This document shows, piece after piece, positions 20,135-30,881 of a stretch of 64,000 nucleotides of DNA; position 1 is the stretch's first letter; each line of letters starts with the position of its first letter. The stretch covers positions 165,370 through 229,369 of the forward strand of contig VXQZ01000037.1 of the NCBI GenBank assembly GCA_009838735.1, in the 5' to 3' direction. The position numbers were made by a program, and so were the translations under genes. This DNA comes from Chloroflexota bacterium (GTDB lineage: Bacteria; Chloroflexota; Dehalococcoidia; Bin125). Below the pieces are notes generated by a model that saw only the letters and a program-made list of their open reading frames with translations, was not told the DNA's origin and did not search any database.

Positions 20135-22228
20135 TCACTTGTCTGGATTGAGTGGAGCGACTGTGGGAGGCGGGCGATCGCGGTCACCGCTAATCCAGAT
20201 GATGGCGCCGCTCTGGATCGGGAAGTCTGTGCCAGGTTCCGGATGCGCGGGATCCGCCGGAGCATATGACAGCCAGCTGTGTTGGCCGTGCAGCCAGAGA
20301 TGGATCGCGCCGGCGCCTCGACTGGCGAGCTGCGGAAAGAGCGCCGAGGCCAGAATCTGGTTGGGCGCGGTCCAGACGGTGAGGTCGCCAACAACGATGC
20401 TGGTCAGACCGTTCAGCCCGGTGACGTTCTCGGCCGCGGCCACCACCCTGACAACATCGTGCAGCTCGGACGTTGACGCGAGAAGCAATCCCTTACCAGA
20501 ATCGCCGAGAACGAGGAACCTCGCGACGGCCACGCCGCGCACGATCTCATGCTCACGCGAACTGAGTTGGAGCATGTCCAACGAGCCCGCAGCATCGAAC
20601 GTCACACCGTCCCCGGGAACGGTCGGATCCGACGAGGCCACCAGCTCGCCGAACTGGTCACGCAGGACGACGGCCGCGATCAGGACTTCGCCAGCTGCCG
20701 CGATCAGTTCCGCCCTCTCACCCTGACCAGGGACGTAGAAGAGCAGTCCCTTCAAGCCCTGTCCGAAGGTGAGCTTGGCGCCGGGATCGCTCTCGCGATA
20801 GAGCTCGAGCGAGAGGAACACGGGGTGACCGACGACGATGATCTCGACAGCCGTGACGGCCGGCACCGGGATGCTGCTAAGCCTCAACTCGACTTGATAG
20901 TGACCGAGCGCTGCCTCCTTGCTCGACGTCGTCAACGAGACGACAACCTGATCTTCTTCACAATCGAGCGCCCAGATCGCGGCTAGCCGCCGCCGTTCCT
21001 CCTCGTCCGGTCCGTCCTCGTCGTCCTCGTCTTCTGGGTCGGGCGGATCGCACTGCTGTGGGCGCTCCGCTTCGATCAGCGACAGCTCCGCATCCTCAGG
21101 GCCGGCGACAACCTCAACTTCGACGTCTCGACGGTTCAATTCAGTGCGGTTGCCGACCGAGTCGAGCCCGGTGATCACGATGTTGACCGTCCCGCCTGCG
21201 GAGGCGAGGTTTCCGCTCGGTTCTCCCGCTCTGAGCCCAGCGGGATCGCCGGCGAAGTTCAGCTCGAGTGTGTTCGAACGAGCGTGGCCGTCCGCGCCGA
21301 TCACGATCGCGTAGACGTCGATGTGACTGGCGGCCTGGCTGACCGGCCGGAGCGTGAACTGGGTGAGCGCGTTGGCTGGATTCGTCGCCGCATCGTCACC
21401 GCCGTAACGCAGCGTGTGTCGATTGGTCTCGCTCGGACGGTCGGACTCGCGCCCCATGTCAGCCTGGGTCGCGACGATGATGATCGAACTCACGTCATAG
21501 TCGTTGGCCATATTGCCGAGCGAATTCTCGACCGACAGCTCGAGATAGGCCGTCTGGCTGCGCTTGAGCGAGGTCGAAATCCGCTTACCGCGCTTCGCGT
21601 GGTCTTCCCGGCCTGGACGCAGGACGGCTGAGCCGATCGGATCCCCCGGATCGCCGATCTTCAGGGTCGCCACGGCGATCGGCAACGGCTCGGCATCGTC
21701 GTCGACGGCAACCGAGGCCGAGAGCGTCGCCCGACCTTCGGCCGTCCCAAGCGGTATCGCGAGCCGCACGACGATCGGTCCAAGATCGCCTTCATCGTTT
21801 CGTGGACCGGCAAACTGGGTGCCAGCGAGGGCATTCCGTTCTAGCACGACCGGACCGCCGACCGCGTGGACGAAGCGCAGCGTGTACGACTTGCCACTGT
21901 CGGCGTCGCGGACCCAGATTTCAATCTCGACATCCGTGCCGGCCCCGACCAGGTCGTCCGAGTCACGGATAACGATGCCGACCTTGGGGGATGCTGCGTC
22001 GAGCTCGGACGGGTTGCCGATCTGCAGCGCTCCACAGAAGAAGATCCCTACGGAGATGACGGCCACTAGCCTTGCCAGTCGCTTGCGCCGTAGCCCCTCC
22101 CGATCCGCGTGCCCGCCCAGCGCATTGAGATGCAACTGGAACAGCGCGGCCGCGAAGGCAATGCTCGCTGCGACAAGAGTGAACCCGCGTGCAGGATGTG
22201 TTCTACGCATCGTCGCTTTCACGCCCAA
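20135..22228 (-). CDS. Ig-like/invasin-like surface protein with acidic linker (697 aa)
   Basis: N-terminal hydrophobic segment LVAVISVGIFFCGALQIG; beta-rich repeats; acidic insert PPDPEDEDDEDGPDEEERR; no enzymatic motif seen. Confidence 0.6.
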   Translation of the reverse strand: MGVKATMRRTHPARGFTLVAASIAFAAALFQLHLNALGGHADREGLRRKRLARLVAVISVGIFFCGALQIGNPSELDAASPKVGIVIRDSDDLVGAGTDVEIEIWVRDADSGKSYTLRFVHAVGGPVVLERNALAGTQFAGPRNDEGDLGPIVVRLAIPLGTAEGRATLSASVAVDDDAEPLPIAVATLKIGDPGDPIGSAVLRPGREDHAKRGKRISTSLKRSQTAYLELSVENSLGNMANDYDVSSIIIVATQADMGRESDRPSETNRHTLRYGGDDAATNPANALTQFTLRPVSQAASHIDVYAIVIGADGHARSNTLELNFAGDPAGLRAGEPSGNLASAGGTVNIVITGLDSVGNRTELNRRDVEVEVVAGPEDAELSLIEAERPQQCDPPDPEDEDDEDGPDEEERRRLAAIWALDCEEDQVVVSLTTSSKEAALGHYQVELRLSSIPVPAVTAVEIIVVGHPVFLSLELYRESDPGAKLTFGQGLKGLLFYVPGQGERAELIAAAGEVLIAAVVLRDQFGELVASSDPTVPGDGVTFDAAGSLDMLQLSSREHEIVRGVAVARFLVLGDSGKGLLLASTSELHDVVRVVAAAENVTGLNGLTSIVVGDLTVWTAPNQILASALFPQLASRGAGAIHLWLHGQHSWLSYAPADPAHPEPGTDFPIQSGAIIWISGDRDRPPPTVAPLNPDK

Positions 22229-23543
22229 TCGCCAAGGTCTTCCTGGCGCACCTCCTCCAGGTTGTCCCTCAAGAAGACAGCCTCAGCGCTGCAACTTATC
22301 GGTCACGACTAGTCCTAACGTCAGGATCTTGCGACAACTGATCAAAGAGAAAGTCTCAATAGATCGATTGCTTATGTGGAATCTGATCACACTGACTGAT
22401 GATATCTCAACTGATGTCCAATGCGATCATCCAGCTACCTGACGTTGGTCCGATCGATTGAGTCGGCGTTCACGGTCACTCGCCTCAGCTCCATCTCTTT
22501 CCCGTGAGCGTGAACCGCATGCTGGAGCCTGCCTACGCGATCGCCACAGCCGAATGAACCAGTCCTCGTTCTCCTGCTGGCTACCGTCACCGCAGAGATT
22601 GTTGTCAACAGGCTCAGCGACGATCGGACCGTTGCCGCAACAGCGGTGGTCGCTGGCGACATCCTCGACGATCGTCCGTATGCGACCTCAGGTTGGACAT
22701 ACCCCGTCCGCCGTCTTGTTCTACATCCAGTACTCGTACTCGCAGGATCGCGACGTGTCCACTGCCAATTTCGTCATTGCCTGGCTGCTCAATGCGGGCC
22801 GACGCGGCGAACTCGAAATGTGCTCCCTCACCTCTACCCTGCGCGAGGTAGCCAGGCCAATCTCCCCGACGGCGTGATGATTAACTCAGCGCGGCAAGCA
22901 TTGTGGAGCCTGCCCATCGATCGGAACCAGAATCGGACAATCCTATGCAAGCCCGCTAGCGCCAGATTTCTGTGCGGCTCGATCAGTTGCTTGGTGGGCG
23001 ATCTGATCCAACGCGCACAATCACATCGGATCAAGCGGCGGTCGGACCTGGCATGCCGAGTGACGAAGACAGCAGGTTCCGTTCCGAAGGACTGCTCGAA
23101 GGCATTCCCAAGGCGTGTCCCACCGGTTCCTCGCTCAAATCCAGACGAGGGCTACGCCGGGTGCTCTGTAGTCCGAACAGACACCCCGTAGGCCCCAGCT
23201 CTGTGGTGCATTCCGAGCCAGGACACGATGGTACGCACCCATCGTGCCCGTCGGTTCAACCACCTGTGAGCAAGCGAGCAGATGCCAGTCAGGACGCAAG
23301 CGGGTCGACCGCGGAGCTAGACATCCAACGTAACCCGCAATTCGAAGGTTCTCGATGTTGTCCAGTTTGGTTGGCCGTCGTGTACTGAACTGCGCACTTT
23401 TGAGTGGGAAGTTCCGATCTGAACACGTCTAGTGCTCCGTCGTCCGCTGTCGAACAGATCACGAGACAGTGCCGCTTGCCGTTGCCCGTCTCATGTCTAA
23501 TGGGCAGGATCCCCGTCCGAACGCCTCAAGGTCTCCGTGCTGG

Positions 23544-25313
23544 TTAGTCCACCGCGACGTTGCCCGACGTGGGTTGGGGCGAGGCGGCGGTGACTCGCCA
23601 GCCGGCGGCGCGGAGGCGTTCTTGCCAGAACGCGGCGTAGCGACCGTCCAACTCCAGCAGATCCGCGTGCGAGCCGCGCTCGACGATCCGTCCCTCGTCG
23701 AGCACGAGGATCTGGTCGGCGGCCTGGACGGTCTGCAGACGGTGGGCGACCACGACCAGGGTCTTGTCGTGGGTCAGGGCTTGCAGGGCCTGCTGTACGG
23801 CGCGTTCGTTGATCGGGTCGAGCGCGGCGGTGGCCTCGTCGAGCAGCACGATCGGCGAATCCTTGAGGATCGCCCGGGCGATGGAGACGCGCTGGCGTTC
23901 GCCGCCGGAGAGCCGCGCGCCGGCCTCGCCGACTCGCGCTTCCCAGCCTTCCGGCAGGCGTTCGGCGATCTCGTCGACCCGGGCCAGCGAGGCCGCCGCC
24001 CGGACTTCCGCGTCGGTCGCGTCGGGCCGGCCGAGGCGAATGTTCTCCTCGATCGTGCCGTCGAACAGGTAGACATCCTGGAAAACGACGGAAATCTGGC
24101 GCATCAGCACCTCGGTCGAGAGGTCGCGGACGTCGACGCCGCCAATCCGCACAGTTCCCAGGCTGGTATCCCAGAATCGCGCAATCAGGCGGAGAATCGT
24201 GGTCTTGCCGGCGCCGGAGGGTCCGACGACTGCGGTCATCGTGCGCTCGGGCGCGGTGAAGCTGATGTCGTCGAGAACCGTGTGGTCCTCGTAGGCGAAG
24301 CGGACCGAGTCGAACTCAATCGCCGCGCCCGCGGGTTCGGTCGACGACTCGGACTCCGGCAGCGGGTCGGTGGCGAACAACGTCTCCATGCGGTCCAGGC
24401 TGTTGCGGCTGATCCGCAGCGCGCCGCCGAGGTCGGCCGCTTCGATCATGGGATCGACGTAGCGGGCGGCGAGGACGAGGATGGCCAGCAGCTCGGCGAC
24501 TTCGATATCGCCGCCCAGCGCGAGGTCGAGTCCGAACAGGATCAAGACGGTGAACGCGATCTGCACCACGAGCACGAATCCGGCGAGTCCGGGCGCGGCG
24601 ATCAGCAACTGGGCGCGACCCGCGTCGCGTTGCTCTTGCAGGGCGTCGTCGAGCTGCTTGAAGCTGCGCGTCGCGTAGCCGAACCCGCGCAGCACGGTCT
24701 GCGCCTGCGAGAACTCGACCACGCGATTGGAGGCGTCGACCTTGGCGTCGTCGTGCCGGTGGTCGGTGCGGGCGACGAGGCCAGTCGACCAGCGATAGAC
24801 CAACCAGGCCAACGGCGCCGTGATCGCCGCGGCGAGGGCGAGTCGCCAGTCGAAGGCGAACATCACGATGATCACGGTGATCGGAGTCACGAACGCGTTG
24901 ACGACCGGGCGCAAGAGGTGGGCGGGGACGCCCATTACATCGATCACGCCCTGGCTGGTCAGGCGGCCCAGGCTGCCGACGCGCGTGACGTCGAACCAGC
25001 CCAGCGGCAACTGGGCGATCTTGTCGCCCAGGCGCTCGAACAGGCTCCTGGCCAGGTTGATGGCGGAGATGAACCCGAGCATCTGGGTGACCCAGCGCAC
25101 GATGCCATAGGCGGCGAGCACTCCGGCCATCGCGCCGAGCCAGACCCAGGCGGTGTCGTAGTCGCCGTCGAATGTGGCTCGCAGCAGCGGCACCAGCAAT
25201 GCGAAGCCGACCCCCATCAGGATCCCTTCGAGCGCGAGGCCGAAGATGTTGGCCCGAAGTGTGCGTCCGTGGGGCAGCGACGCTGGTAGCAGCTGCAGCA
25301 GTTTGAAGATCAT
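23544..25313 (-). CDS. ABC transporter, fused permease/ATPase half-exporter (IrtB/YbtQ-like)
   Basis: TM domain plus Walker A GPSGAGKTT, signature LSGGERQRVSIARAIL, Walker B IVLLDEAT; 4-bp overlap with upstream paralog. Confidence 0.9.
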   Translation of the reverse strand: MIFKLLQLLPASLPHGRTLRANIFGLALEGILMGVGFALLVPLLRATFDGDYDTAWVWLGAMAGVLAAYGIVRWVTQMLGFISAINLARSLFERLGDKIAQLPLGWFDVTRVGSLGRLTSQGVIDVMGVPAHLLRPVVNAFVTPITVIIVMFAFDWRLALAAAITAPLAWLVYRWSTGLVARTDHRHDDAKVDASNRVVEFSQAQTVLRGFGYATRSFKQLDDALQEQRDAGRAQLLIAAPGLAGFVLVVQIAFTVLILFGLDLALGGDIEVAELLAILVLAARYVDPMIEAADLGGALRISRNSLDRMETLFATDPLPESESSTEPAGAAIEFDSVRFAYEDHTVLDDISFTAPERTMTAVVGPSGAGKTTILRLIARFWDTSLGTVRIGGVDVRDLSTEVLMRQISVVFQDVYLFDGTIEENIRLGRPDATDAEVRAAASLARVDEIAERLPEGWEARVGEAGARLSGGERQRVSIARAILKDSPIVLLDEATAALDPINERAVQQALQALTHDKTLVVVAHRLQTVQAADQILVLDEGRIVERGSHADLLELDGRYAAFWQERLRAAGWRVTAASPQPTSGNVAVD

Positions 25314-27097
25314 CCGACTGCCTCCGCGACCCGGCTCGCTTCCCAGAGACGGCGGTACGTTGCTTCGAGCGCCAGCAACTGGTCGTGCGTGCCCTGCTCA
25401 ATGATCTGCCCGCGGTCCAACACGCAGATCTGGTCTGCGCCCACGATCGTGTGCAGGCGGTGCGCAATCACGAGCAGCGTGCGGCCGACGATCAGTTCGG
25501 AGATTGCGTCCTGGATCGATGCCTCGGCCTCAGGATCGGCGAAGGCGGTCGCCTCGTCGAGCACAAGGATCGGGGCGTCGGCGAGGATCACGCGGGCGAT
25601 TGAGACCCGCTGCGCCTCGCCGCCGGAGAGCAGCGCATCCTCGCCGGCGATGGAGTCGTAACCGCTCGGCAGCTCGAGGATTCGCTCGTGAATCTGCGCC
25701 GTCTCGGCCGCCGCCACGACTTCATCCAGCGGCGCGTCGGGCCTCGAGAGGGCAATGTTGTCTCGAATCGACATGCGCAACAACTGCACGTCCTGGAAGA
25801 CCAGACCGACATTGCGGTAGAGGTCGTTGCTACTGATTTCGTCGACCGGCACGCCGCCGATCGTGATCCGCCCCTCGGACGTGTCCCAGAAGCGGGGCAG
25901 CAGCCGGGCCAGTGTGCTCTTGCCCGAGCCCGACGGGCCGACCACGGCGGTGACGGTGCCGGGTTCAAGGGTGAGGTCGATGCCGCGGACCGCCTCATTT
26001 TCGCCGTCGTAGGAGAAGCTGACGTTCTCGAACGCGACGCGGGTGCCGACCGGCACGCGGGGATGCTCTGATTCGGGCAGGGACGGCGTGTCGAGCACGT
26101 CGGCAACCCGATCGGCGGCGCGATGGGCGAGCATCAGATCGTTCTGTGCAAAGGACAGCGTCAGGAAGGCGGCGGCCAGGCTCGGTCCAAGGATGATGAA
26201 GGGCAGCAGGTCGATCGCCTCAATCGCTCCGCCGGCGGTCATGCCCAGGCCGATCGCCAGGATGACGACCATGGCGAAGATCGGCGACATCACCGTGTTG
26301 CCGGCGGAGATCCAGGGAATTTGAACCCTGACCCACTCCCAGAAGTAGTCGACGAACCGGTTCGCGTGCTCGACGAACTGACGATACGAGCGCCGCGCCT
26401 GGCCGAATGTCTTGACCACGGCGATGCCCTGGACGAAGGCGACTGAGGAGGCGTTGACGTCCTCGAGCGCCTGGTCGTAGGCGACCATCTTCTCGCTGAA
26501 GCCGCGATACATGAAGGCGTAGAGAAAGACGCCACCGACAATCGGGATCAGCGCAACCAGCGCCATCCGCCAGTCGATGATGAACAGGTAGATCAGCGCG
26601 GTGACCGGCGTAACCATTGCGCCGACGATGTTGGTGTACGAGTGACCGACGATGTGATGCAGGGTTGAGACATCGTCCTCGAGCGCCTTCTTGACCGCGC
26701 CCGCGTTGCGGTCGTTGAACCAGCCCAGCGGCACCGTGCTGAGCTGAGCCGCCATGTTGCGTCGCAGGTAGAACTGGAAGTCGACATCGGCCAGGTGGGT
26801 GATCGCGCCCGAGGCCATTTTGAAGATGAACTGGAGCAGCATCGCGCCCGCGCAGAGCCCGGCGATCAGCCAGGCCTTGCCCTCGTCGGTCGGACCCTCC
26901 GCCAGCAGCACGCGGCCGATCTCAGCGACGGCGATGAATGGCATCACGCCAAACGCGGAGCTGATCGCCTGCAACAGACAAGCAGCGGCGATCGTCGGTG
27001 TCAACGGCGCAACCAGACGTCCAACCTGGGAGCCGGGAGACCTCGCCTGCCGTTCGATCCCTGCGAGTTCCGCGCTCGCTGCTTCTGCGGTGGTCAT
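25310..27097 (-). CDS. ABC transporter, fused permease/ATPase half-exporter (IrtA/YbtP-like)
   Basis: TM domain plus Walker A GPSGSGKST, signature LSGGEAQRVSIARVIL, Walker B ILVLDEAT. Confidence 0.9.
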   Translation of the reverse strand: MTTAEAASAELAGIERQARSPGSQVGRLVAPLTPTIAAACLLQAISSAFGVMPFIAVAEIGRVLLAEGPTDEGKAWLIAGLCAGAMLLQFIFKMASGAITHLADVDFQFYLRRNMAAQLSTVPLGWFNDRNAGAVKKALEDDVSTLHHIVGHSYTNIVGAMVTPVTALIYLFIIDWRMALVALIPIVGGVFLYAFMYRGFSEKMVAYDQALEDVNASSVAFVQGIAVVKTFGQARRSYRQFVEHANRFVDYFWEWVRVQIPWISAGNTVMSPIFAMVVILAIGLGMTAGGAIEAIDLLPFIILGPSLAAAFLTLSFAQNDLMLAHRAADRVADVLDTPSLPESEHPRVPVGTRVAFENVSFSYDGENEAVRGIDLTLEPGTVTAVVGPSGSGKSTLARLLPRFWDTSEGRITIGGVPVDEISSNDLYRNVGLVFQDVQLLRMSIRDNIALSRPDAPLDEVVAAAETAQIHERILELPSGYDSIAGEDALLSGGEAQRVSIARVILADAPILVLDEATAFADPEAEASIQDAISELIVGRTLLVIAHRLHTIVGADQICVLDRGQIIEQGTHDQLLALEATYRRLWEASRVAEAVG

Positions 27098-27107
27098 CGG
27101 CAGCTCC

Positions 27108-28178
27108 TCAGTCGATTGTGGCCGATGCTCGGCTCATCGTGCCGGATGCACGAGGGACTCCCTCGCCGGCCCTGAGCCGGGGCATGACATTGGCGGCGAA
27201 GCGGCGAATCGAGTCGAGCGTCGCCTGCGGTTCGCCTATGGGCTCCATGTACAGCGCGAAATTGCGCGCGCCTGTGGCGTCGATGAACTCGTCGAACCAC
27301 TCGATCACTCGCTGCGGCTGGCCGACCGGGCTCTGCCCGATCACGCTCTCAACAAGCGCGGGAGTCATCTCGGCACGCGCTGATAGATCCAGGTCGGGAT
27401 CCTGCAGACCTGGATGATTGCCGGTGTTGAACGACGCCAGCATCCCGGCCGACATGCGCTCTCGCGCGGATGCTTCGTCATCCTCAACCAGGCAGGGAAT
27501 GGCGTGCAGATGGTCGATGTCGCCGTCCCAGCCATGCTCCTGCGCGAAGCCTCGATATTGCTCGATCGTCTTGACCCGGCTCTCGGTGTCGGCCGCAAAG
27601 TAGAACTGCAGTGGCAGGCGCAGGCGGGCGGCGACCTCGACTGCCTCCGGCGTCGCGGTTGCGACGTGCACCGGCGGATGTGGCTGTGTCCGGGGCCGAG
27701 GGCGCACGGTCACCGACTGGTATGGGAACAACTCGTTCTCGCTGGTGACGCCGCGATTCGACAGGGCGTCGATCACCGCCGTCACGATTGCTTCGATGCC
27801 GACCGACCAGCGCTCGGTTGGAACCGAGAGCACGTCATAGTCGAGCGAGTATCCGCCGCGGCCCAGGCCGAGATCGAGCCGTCCTCCGCTGACCTGATCA
27901 AGAATTGCCGCCTGCTCTGCCAGCGTGATCGGGTGGACCAGTGGGGCCAGGACGACCGCTGTGCCAACTCGTATGCGCTGAGTCAGCCCCAGCAGATAGC
28001 CGGCCAGCGTCAGCGCCTGGGAGCACACCCCAAAGTCAATGAAATGGTGCTCGGTCACCCAGAGTCGGTCGTAGCCAAGCGATTCAGCCAGCCTGGCGGA
28101 ATCGACTGAGAGCTGTAACGCCGCGGCATCGTTGACGTGCTCGAACACGCCGTTGTTGAGAAACAGGCCGATCTGCAT
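27108..28178 (-). CDS. LLM-class flavin-dependent oxidoreductase (luciferase-like)
   Basis: GLFLNNGVFEH... YDRLWVTEHHF...GLTQRIRVGTAVVLAPLVHPITLAEQAAILDQVSGGRLDLGLGRGGYSLDYD. Confidence 0.9.
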   Translation of the reverse strand: MQIGLFLNNGVFEHVNDAAALQLSVDSARLAESLGYDRLWVTEHHFIDFGVCSQALTLAGYLLGLTQRIRVGTAVVLAPLVHPITLAEQAAILDQVSGGRLDLGLGRGGYSLDYDVLSVPTERWSVGIEAIVTAVIDALSNRGVTSENELFPYQSVTVRPRPRTQPHPPVHVATATPEAVEVAARLRLPLQFYFAADTESRVKTIEQYRGFAQEHGWDGDIDHLHAIPCLVEDDEASARERMSAGMLASFNTGNHPGLQDPDLDLSARAEMTPALVESVIGQSPVGQPQRVIEWFDEFIDATGARNFALYMEPIGEPQATLDSIRRFAANVMPRLRAGEGVPRASGTMSRASATID

Positions 28179-28190
28179 GTGCGTGTTCTC

Positions 28191-29249
28191 CTAGAAGCGG
28201 TGGGTGGTGTCTTCAATCGGTCGGTCACGACGTCCTGAGATGCGTAAGTGAGGCGCAACATCAGATGCGAAACGTCGGATCGACCGTAGGGTGCCGTCCG
28301 AATCACCCAGCGGCTCCATATGAAGCGCAATGTTGCGCGCGCCGGTGGCCCTGTGGAACGCTTCAAGCCACTCAATCACCACGTCAGGCGGCCCGATCGG
28401 GCTTTGATCGATCACCTGAGGCGCGAAGTCTGCGAGTTGGAGGGCGCGGGTCTCGAGATCGAGTTCGGGGTCATTCAACCTGGGATGGTTGCCGCTGTTG
28501 AGCCAACTGATCATTCCCGCCGACATGCGCTCACGGGCAGACGCCTCGTCGTCTTCGACCAGGCAGGGAATGACGTGGAGGTGGTCAACATCACCGTCCC
28601 AGCCGTGCTTTTGCGCGAAACCTCGGTACTGCTGGATCGTCTGCACACGGCTCTCGGTGTCGGCGTAGAAGTAGAACTGCAGCGGCAGGCGCAGCCGGGC
28701 GGCGACCTCGACGGCTTCGGCCGTCCCCGTCGCCACGTACACAGGCGGGTGAGGTTGCGTCTGCGGCCGTGGTCGTACACTCACGGACTCGTAGGGGAAC
28801 AGACTGTTTTCGCAGCTCACTGTCGCGTTGGACAGGGCGTCGACCACGGCCGCCACCGACGGTTCGACACCCTCAGTCCATCGCTCGGTGGGAACCGCGA
28901 ACACGTCGTAGTCGAGCGAGTATCCGCCCCGACCCAGTCCGAGATCGAGTCGTCCGCCACTGACCTGGTCCAGAATCGCCACCTGCTCGGCGAGCGTGAT
29001 TGGGTGGACAAGCGGCGCCAGTACGACAGCCGTACCGACACGGATGCGCTCTGTCCACCCCAGGAGGAAGGCGGCCAAGGTCAACGCCGACGAGCAAACG
29101 CTGGCATCCATGAAGTGATGCTCGGCGACCCAGAGATGTTCGTAGCCAAGCGATTCAGCGAGTTGGGCGGAGTCGAGCGAGAGCTGCAATGCTGCGGAGT
29201 CGTCGATGCCGTCGAACAAGCCGTTTGTCAGGAACAGTCCGAATCGCAC
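28191..29249 (-). CDS. LLM-class flavin-dependent oxidoreductase, close paralog of 27108..28178
   Basis: GLFLTNGLFDG...YEHLWVAEHHFMDASVCSSALTLAAFLLGWTERIRVGTAVVLAPLVHPITLAEQ. Confidence 0.9.
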   Translation of the reverse strand: MRFGLFLTNGLFDGIDDSAALQLSLDSAQLAESLGYEHLWVAEHHFMDASVCSSALTLAAFLLGWTERIRVGTAVVLAPLVHPITLAEQVAILDQVSGGRLDLGLGRGGYSLDYDVFAVPTERWTEGVEPSVAAVVDALSNATVSCENSLFPYESVSVRPRPQTQPHPPVYVATGTAEAVEVAARLRLPLQFYFYADTESRVQTIQQYRGFAQKHGWDGDVDHLHVIPCLVEDDEASARERMSAGMISWLNSGNHPRLNDPELDLETRALQLADFAPQVIDQSPIGPPDVVIEWLEAFHRATGARNIALHMEPLGDSDGTLRSIRRFASDVAPHLRISGRRDRPIEDTTHRF

Positions 29250-29264
29250 GGCAATCGACCCTAT

Positions 29265-30881
29265 CTAGGACGCAGCGACGGCAGGAAGGTCATCGTCAGA
29301 GTTCTGACGTGCCGCGAGCGTTCGGCTCAGCGACGATGCTGCGTCGAGCAACTCGCGCGACTCTGACGCCTGAGGGTGATTCACGAAGTCCGCCATCTCC
29401 GCGACCTCAACGAGTTTCCCTTCGCTGAGCACGCCGACCCGGTGGGCGAACTCGTGCGCCAGAGCCAGATCGTGCGTGATGAACACCAGGCTGATTCCGG
29501 TATCTCGCTGTATCTGCTGCAGCAGGTCAACGATCTGACTCTGGACGATGGTGTCCAGCGCGGTGGTGATTTCGTCGCAGACCAAGACCTCCGGTTCAGC
29601 CGCGAGCGCTCGTGCGATCGCCGCGCGCTGTTGTTCGCCACCCGACAGCTCGTGAGGCCGACGCCTCGCGAGGGCCGGTTCGAGTTGGACCTGTTCCAGG
29701 AGTTCCGCGAGACGTCCTGTGGCCGCCGAGCCGCTGAGGCCTCGTGTTTGGCGGATTGAGCGCAGGATGCCGTCGCCCACTGTTCGGCGAGGATTGAAGG
29801 ACTCCTCGGGATTCTGCGGCACGAGCTGAATCGCCGCGCGTTGCTTCCCGTCCCGCCGGCGCAATAGCGGAGGCAGCGAGAATCCGTTGAGCAGCACCTC
29901 TCCACTCTCAGGTGGATGCAGTCCGACCAGCACTCGGGCAATCGTCGATTTCCCGCTGCCAGAGCGGCCGATCAGCGCGAACGTTTCTCCGGGCGCCAGA
30001 TCGAAGGAGACATCCCGGGCGGCGCGAATCGTCCGCGCACCGCGTCCCCGACCGAGAACGAATTGGGCTGACAGACTTATGACTCGCAGCACCGGAGCCG
30101 GTTCATCAGTGTTCGGAGCAAGCGGAGGTTGGTCAACGGCGATGTCGGGTGATGCAGAGACCAGTGCTTTCGAGTAGGAGTCCACTGGCGAGTGGAGCAC
30201 CCGAAGCGCCGCTCCTCGTTCAACGATCTCGCCATGCCGGAGCACGACCACCTCGTCCGCCATCCGAGCCACCGACGCGAGGTCGTGGGAGATCAACAGC
30301 GTCGCTGCGCCGAGGTCGTCGCGGAGGCGTTCGACCAGTGACAGCATCAACCGCTGGGTCGTCGGATCGATCGAGCTGGTCGGTTCATCGAGGACGAGCA
30401 GCCGCGGCTGATTCGCAATCGCGCGCGCCATCGCCACCCGCTGTTGTTGGCCAATCGAAAGCTGGTGAGGAAACCGCCGGCGGAAAGACCGATCACTTGG
30501 GAGGTGGACCTGTTCCAGCAACTGGTTCGTAGGCTCGGATTTCGCCAGGCGCCGTTCTTCGACCAGGTCCTCGACCCGCATCGTGGGCGTCAGGGTCGAG
30601 GCTGGATTCTGGGGCAGATACGCGATCGACTCCCGCCGGAAGCGACGCAGCTCAGTCTCCGAGAGATCGAAGAGCTCCTGACCGCCATAGCGGACTTCCC
30701 CGCCGACCTTGCGCATGCCAGGCCGGACAAAACCAAGCAGGGCCAGACCAAGCGTCGTCTTGCCGGCCCCCGACCCTCCGACCGCTGCGAGGATCCGGCT
30801 TGATTCCAGGCAGACGCTCACCCCGCCAAGTATCTGCGCGTCATGACTGCCGCGAATCTCGAGGCTTCGCACTTCGATCAT
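29265..30881 (-). CDS. Dipeptide/oligopeptide-type ABC transporter, fused dual ATP-binding protein (DppDF-like)
   Basis: Two NBDs (GGSGAGKTT...LSIGQQQRVAMARAIA; GRSGSGKST...LSGGEQQRAAIARALA). Start set at MIEVRSLEIRGS (ATG 30881), which overlaps the permease stop by 4 bp. Confidence 0.9.
   Translation of the reverse strand: MIEVRSLEIRGSHDAQILGGVSVCLESSRILAAVGGSGAGKTTLGLALLGFVRPGMRKVGGEVRYGGQELFDLSETELRRFRRESIAYLPQNPASTLTPTMRVEDLVEERRLAKSEPTNQLLEQVHLPSDRSFRRRFPHQLSIGQQQRVAMARAIANQPRLLVLDEPTSSIDPTTQRLMLSLVERLRDDLGAATLLISHDLASVARMADEVVVLRHGEIVERGAALRVLHSPVDSYSKALVSASPDIAVDQPPLAPNTDEPAPVLRVISLSAQFVLGRGRGARTIRAARDVSFDLAPGETFALIGRSGSGKSTIARVLVGLHPPESGEVLLNGFSLPPLLRRRDGKQRAAIQLVPQNPEESFNPRRTVGDGILRSIRQTRGLSGSAATGRLAELLEQVQLEPALARRRPHELSGGEQQRAAIARALAAEPEVLVCDEITTALDTIVQSQIVDLLQQIQRDTGISLVFITHDLALAHEFAHRVGVLSEGKLVEVAEMADFVNHPQASESRELLDAASSLSRTLAARQNSDDDLPAVAAS

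Noticed and set aside
23224-23246. Inverted repeat CACGATGG-TACGCAC-CCATCGTG as a terminator of the ABC operon
   Set aside because: Stem is perfect (8 bp) but about 300 bp downstream of the stop and without a T-run on either strand; not enough to call it a terminator.
22300-23540. Small ORFs in the ~1.2-kb gap before the ABC exporter operon
   Set aside because: No start/RBS context or recognisable motif; looks like non-coding or decayed sequence.
23469-25289. 606-aa plus-strand ORF
   Set aside because: Exactly antisense to a clear ABC exporter; G/Q/D/R-rich low-complexity product typical of shadow ORFs in high-GC DNA.
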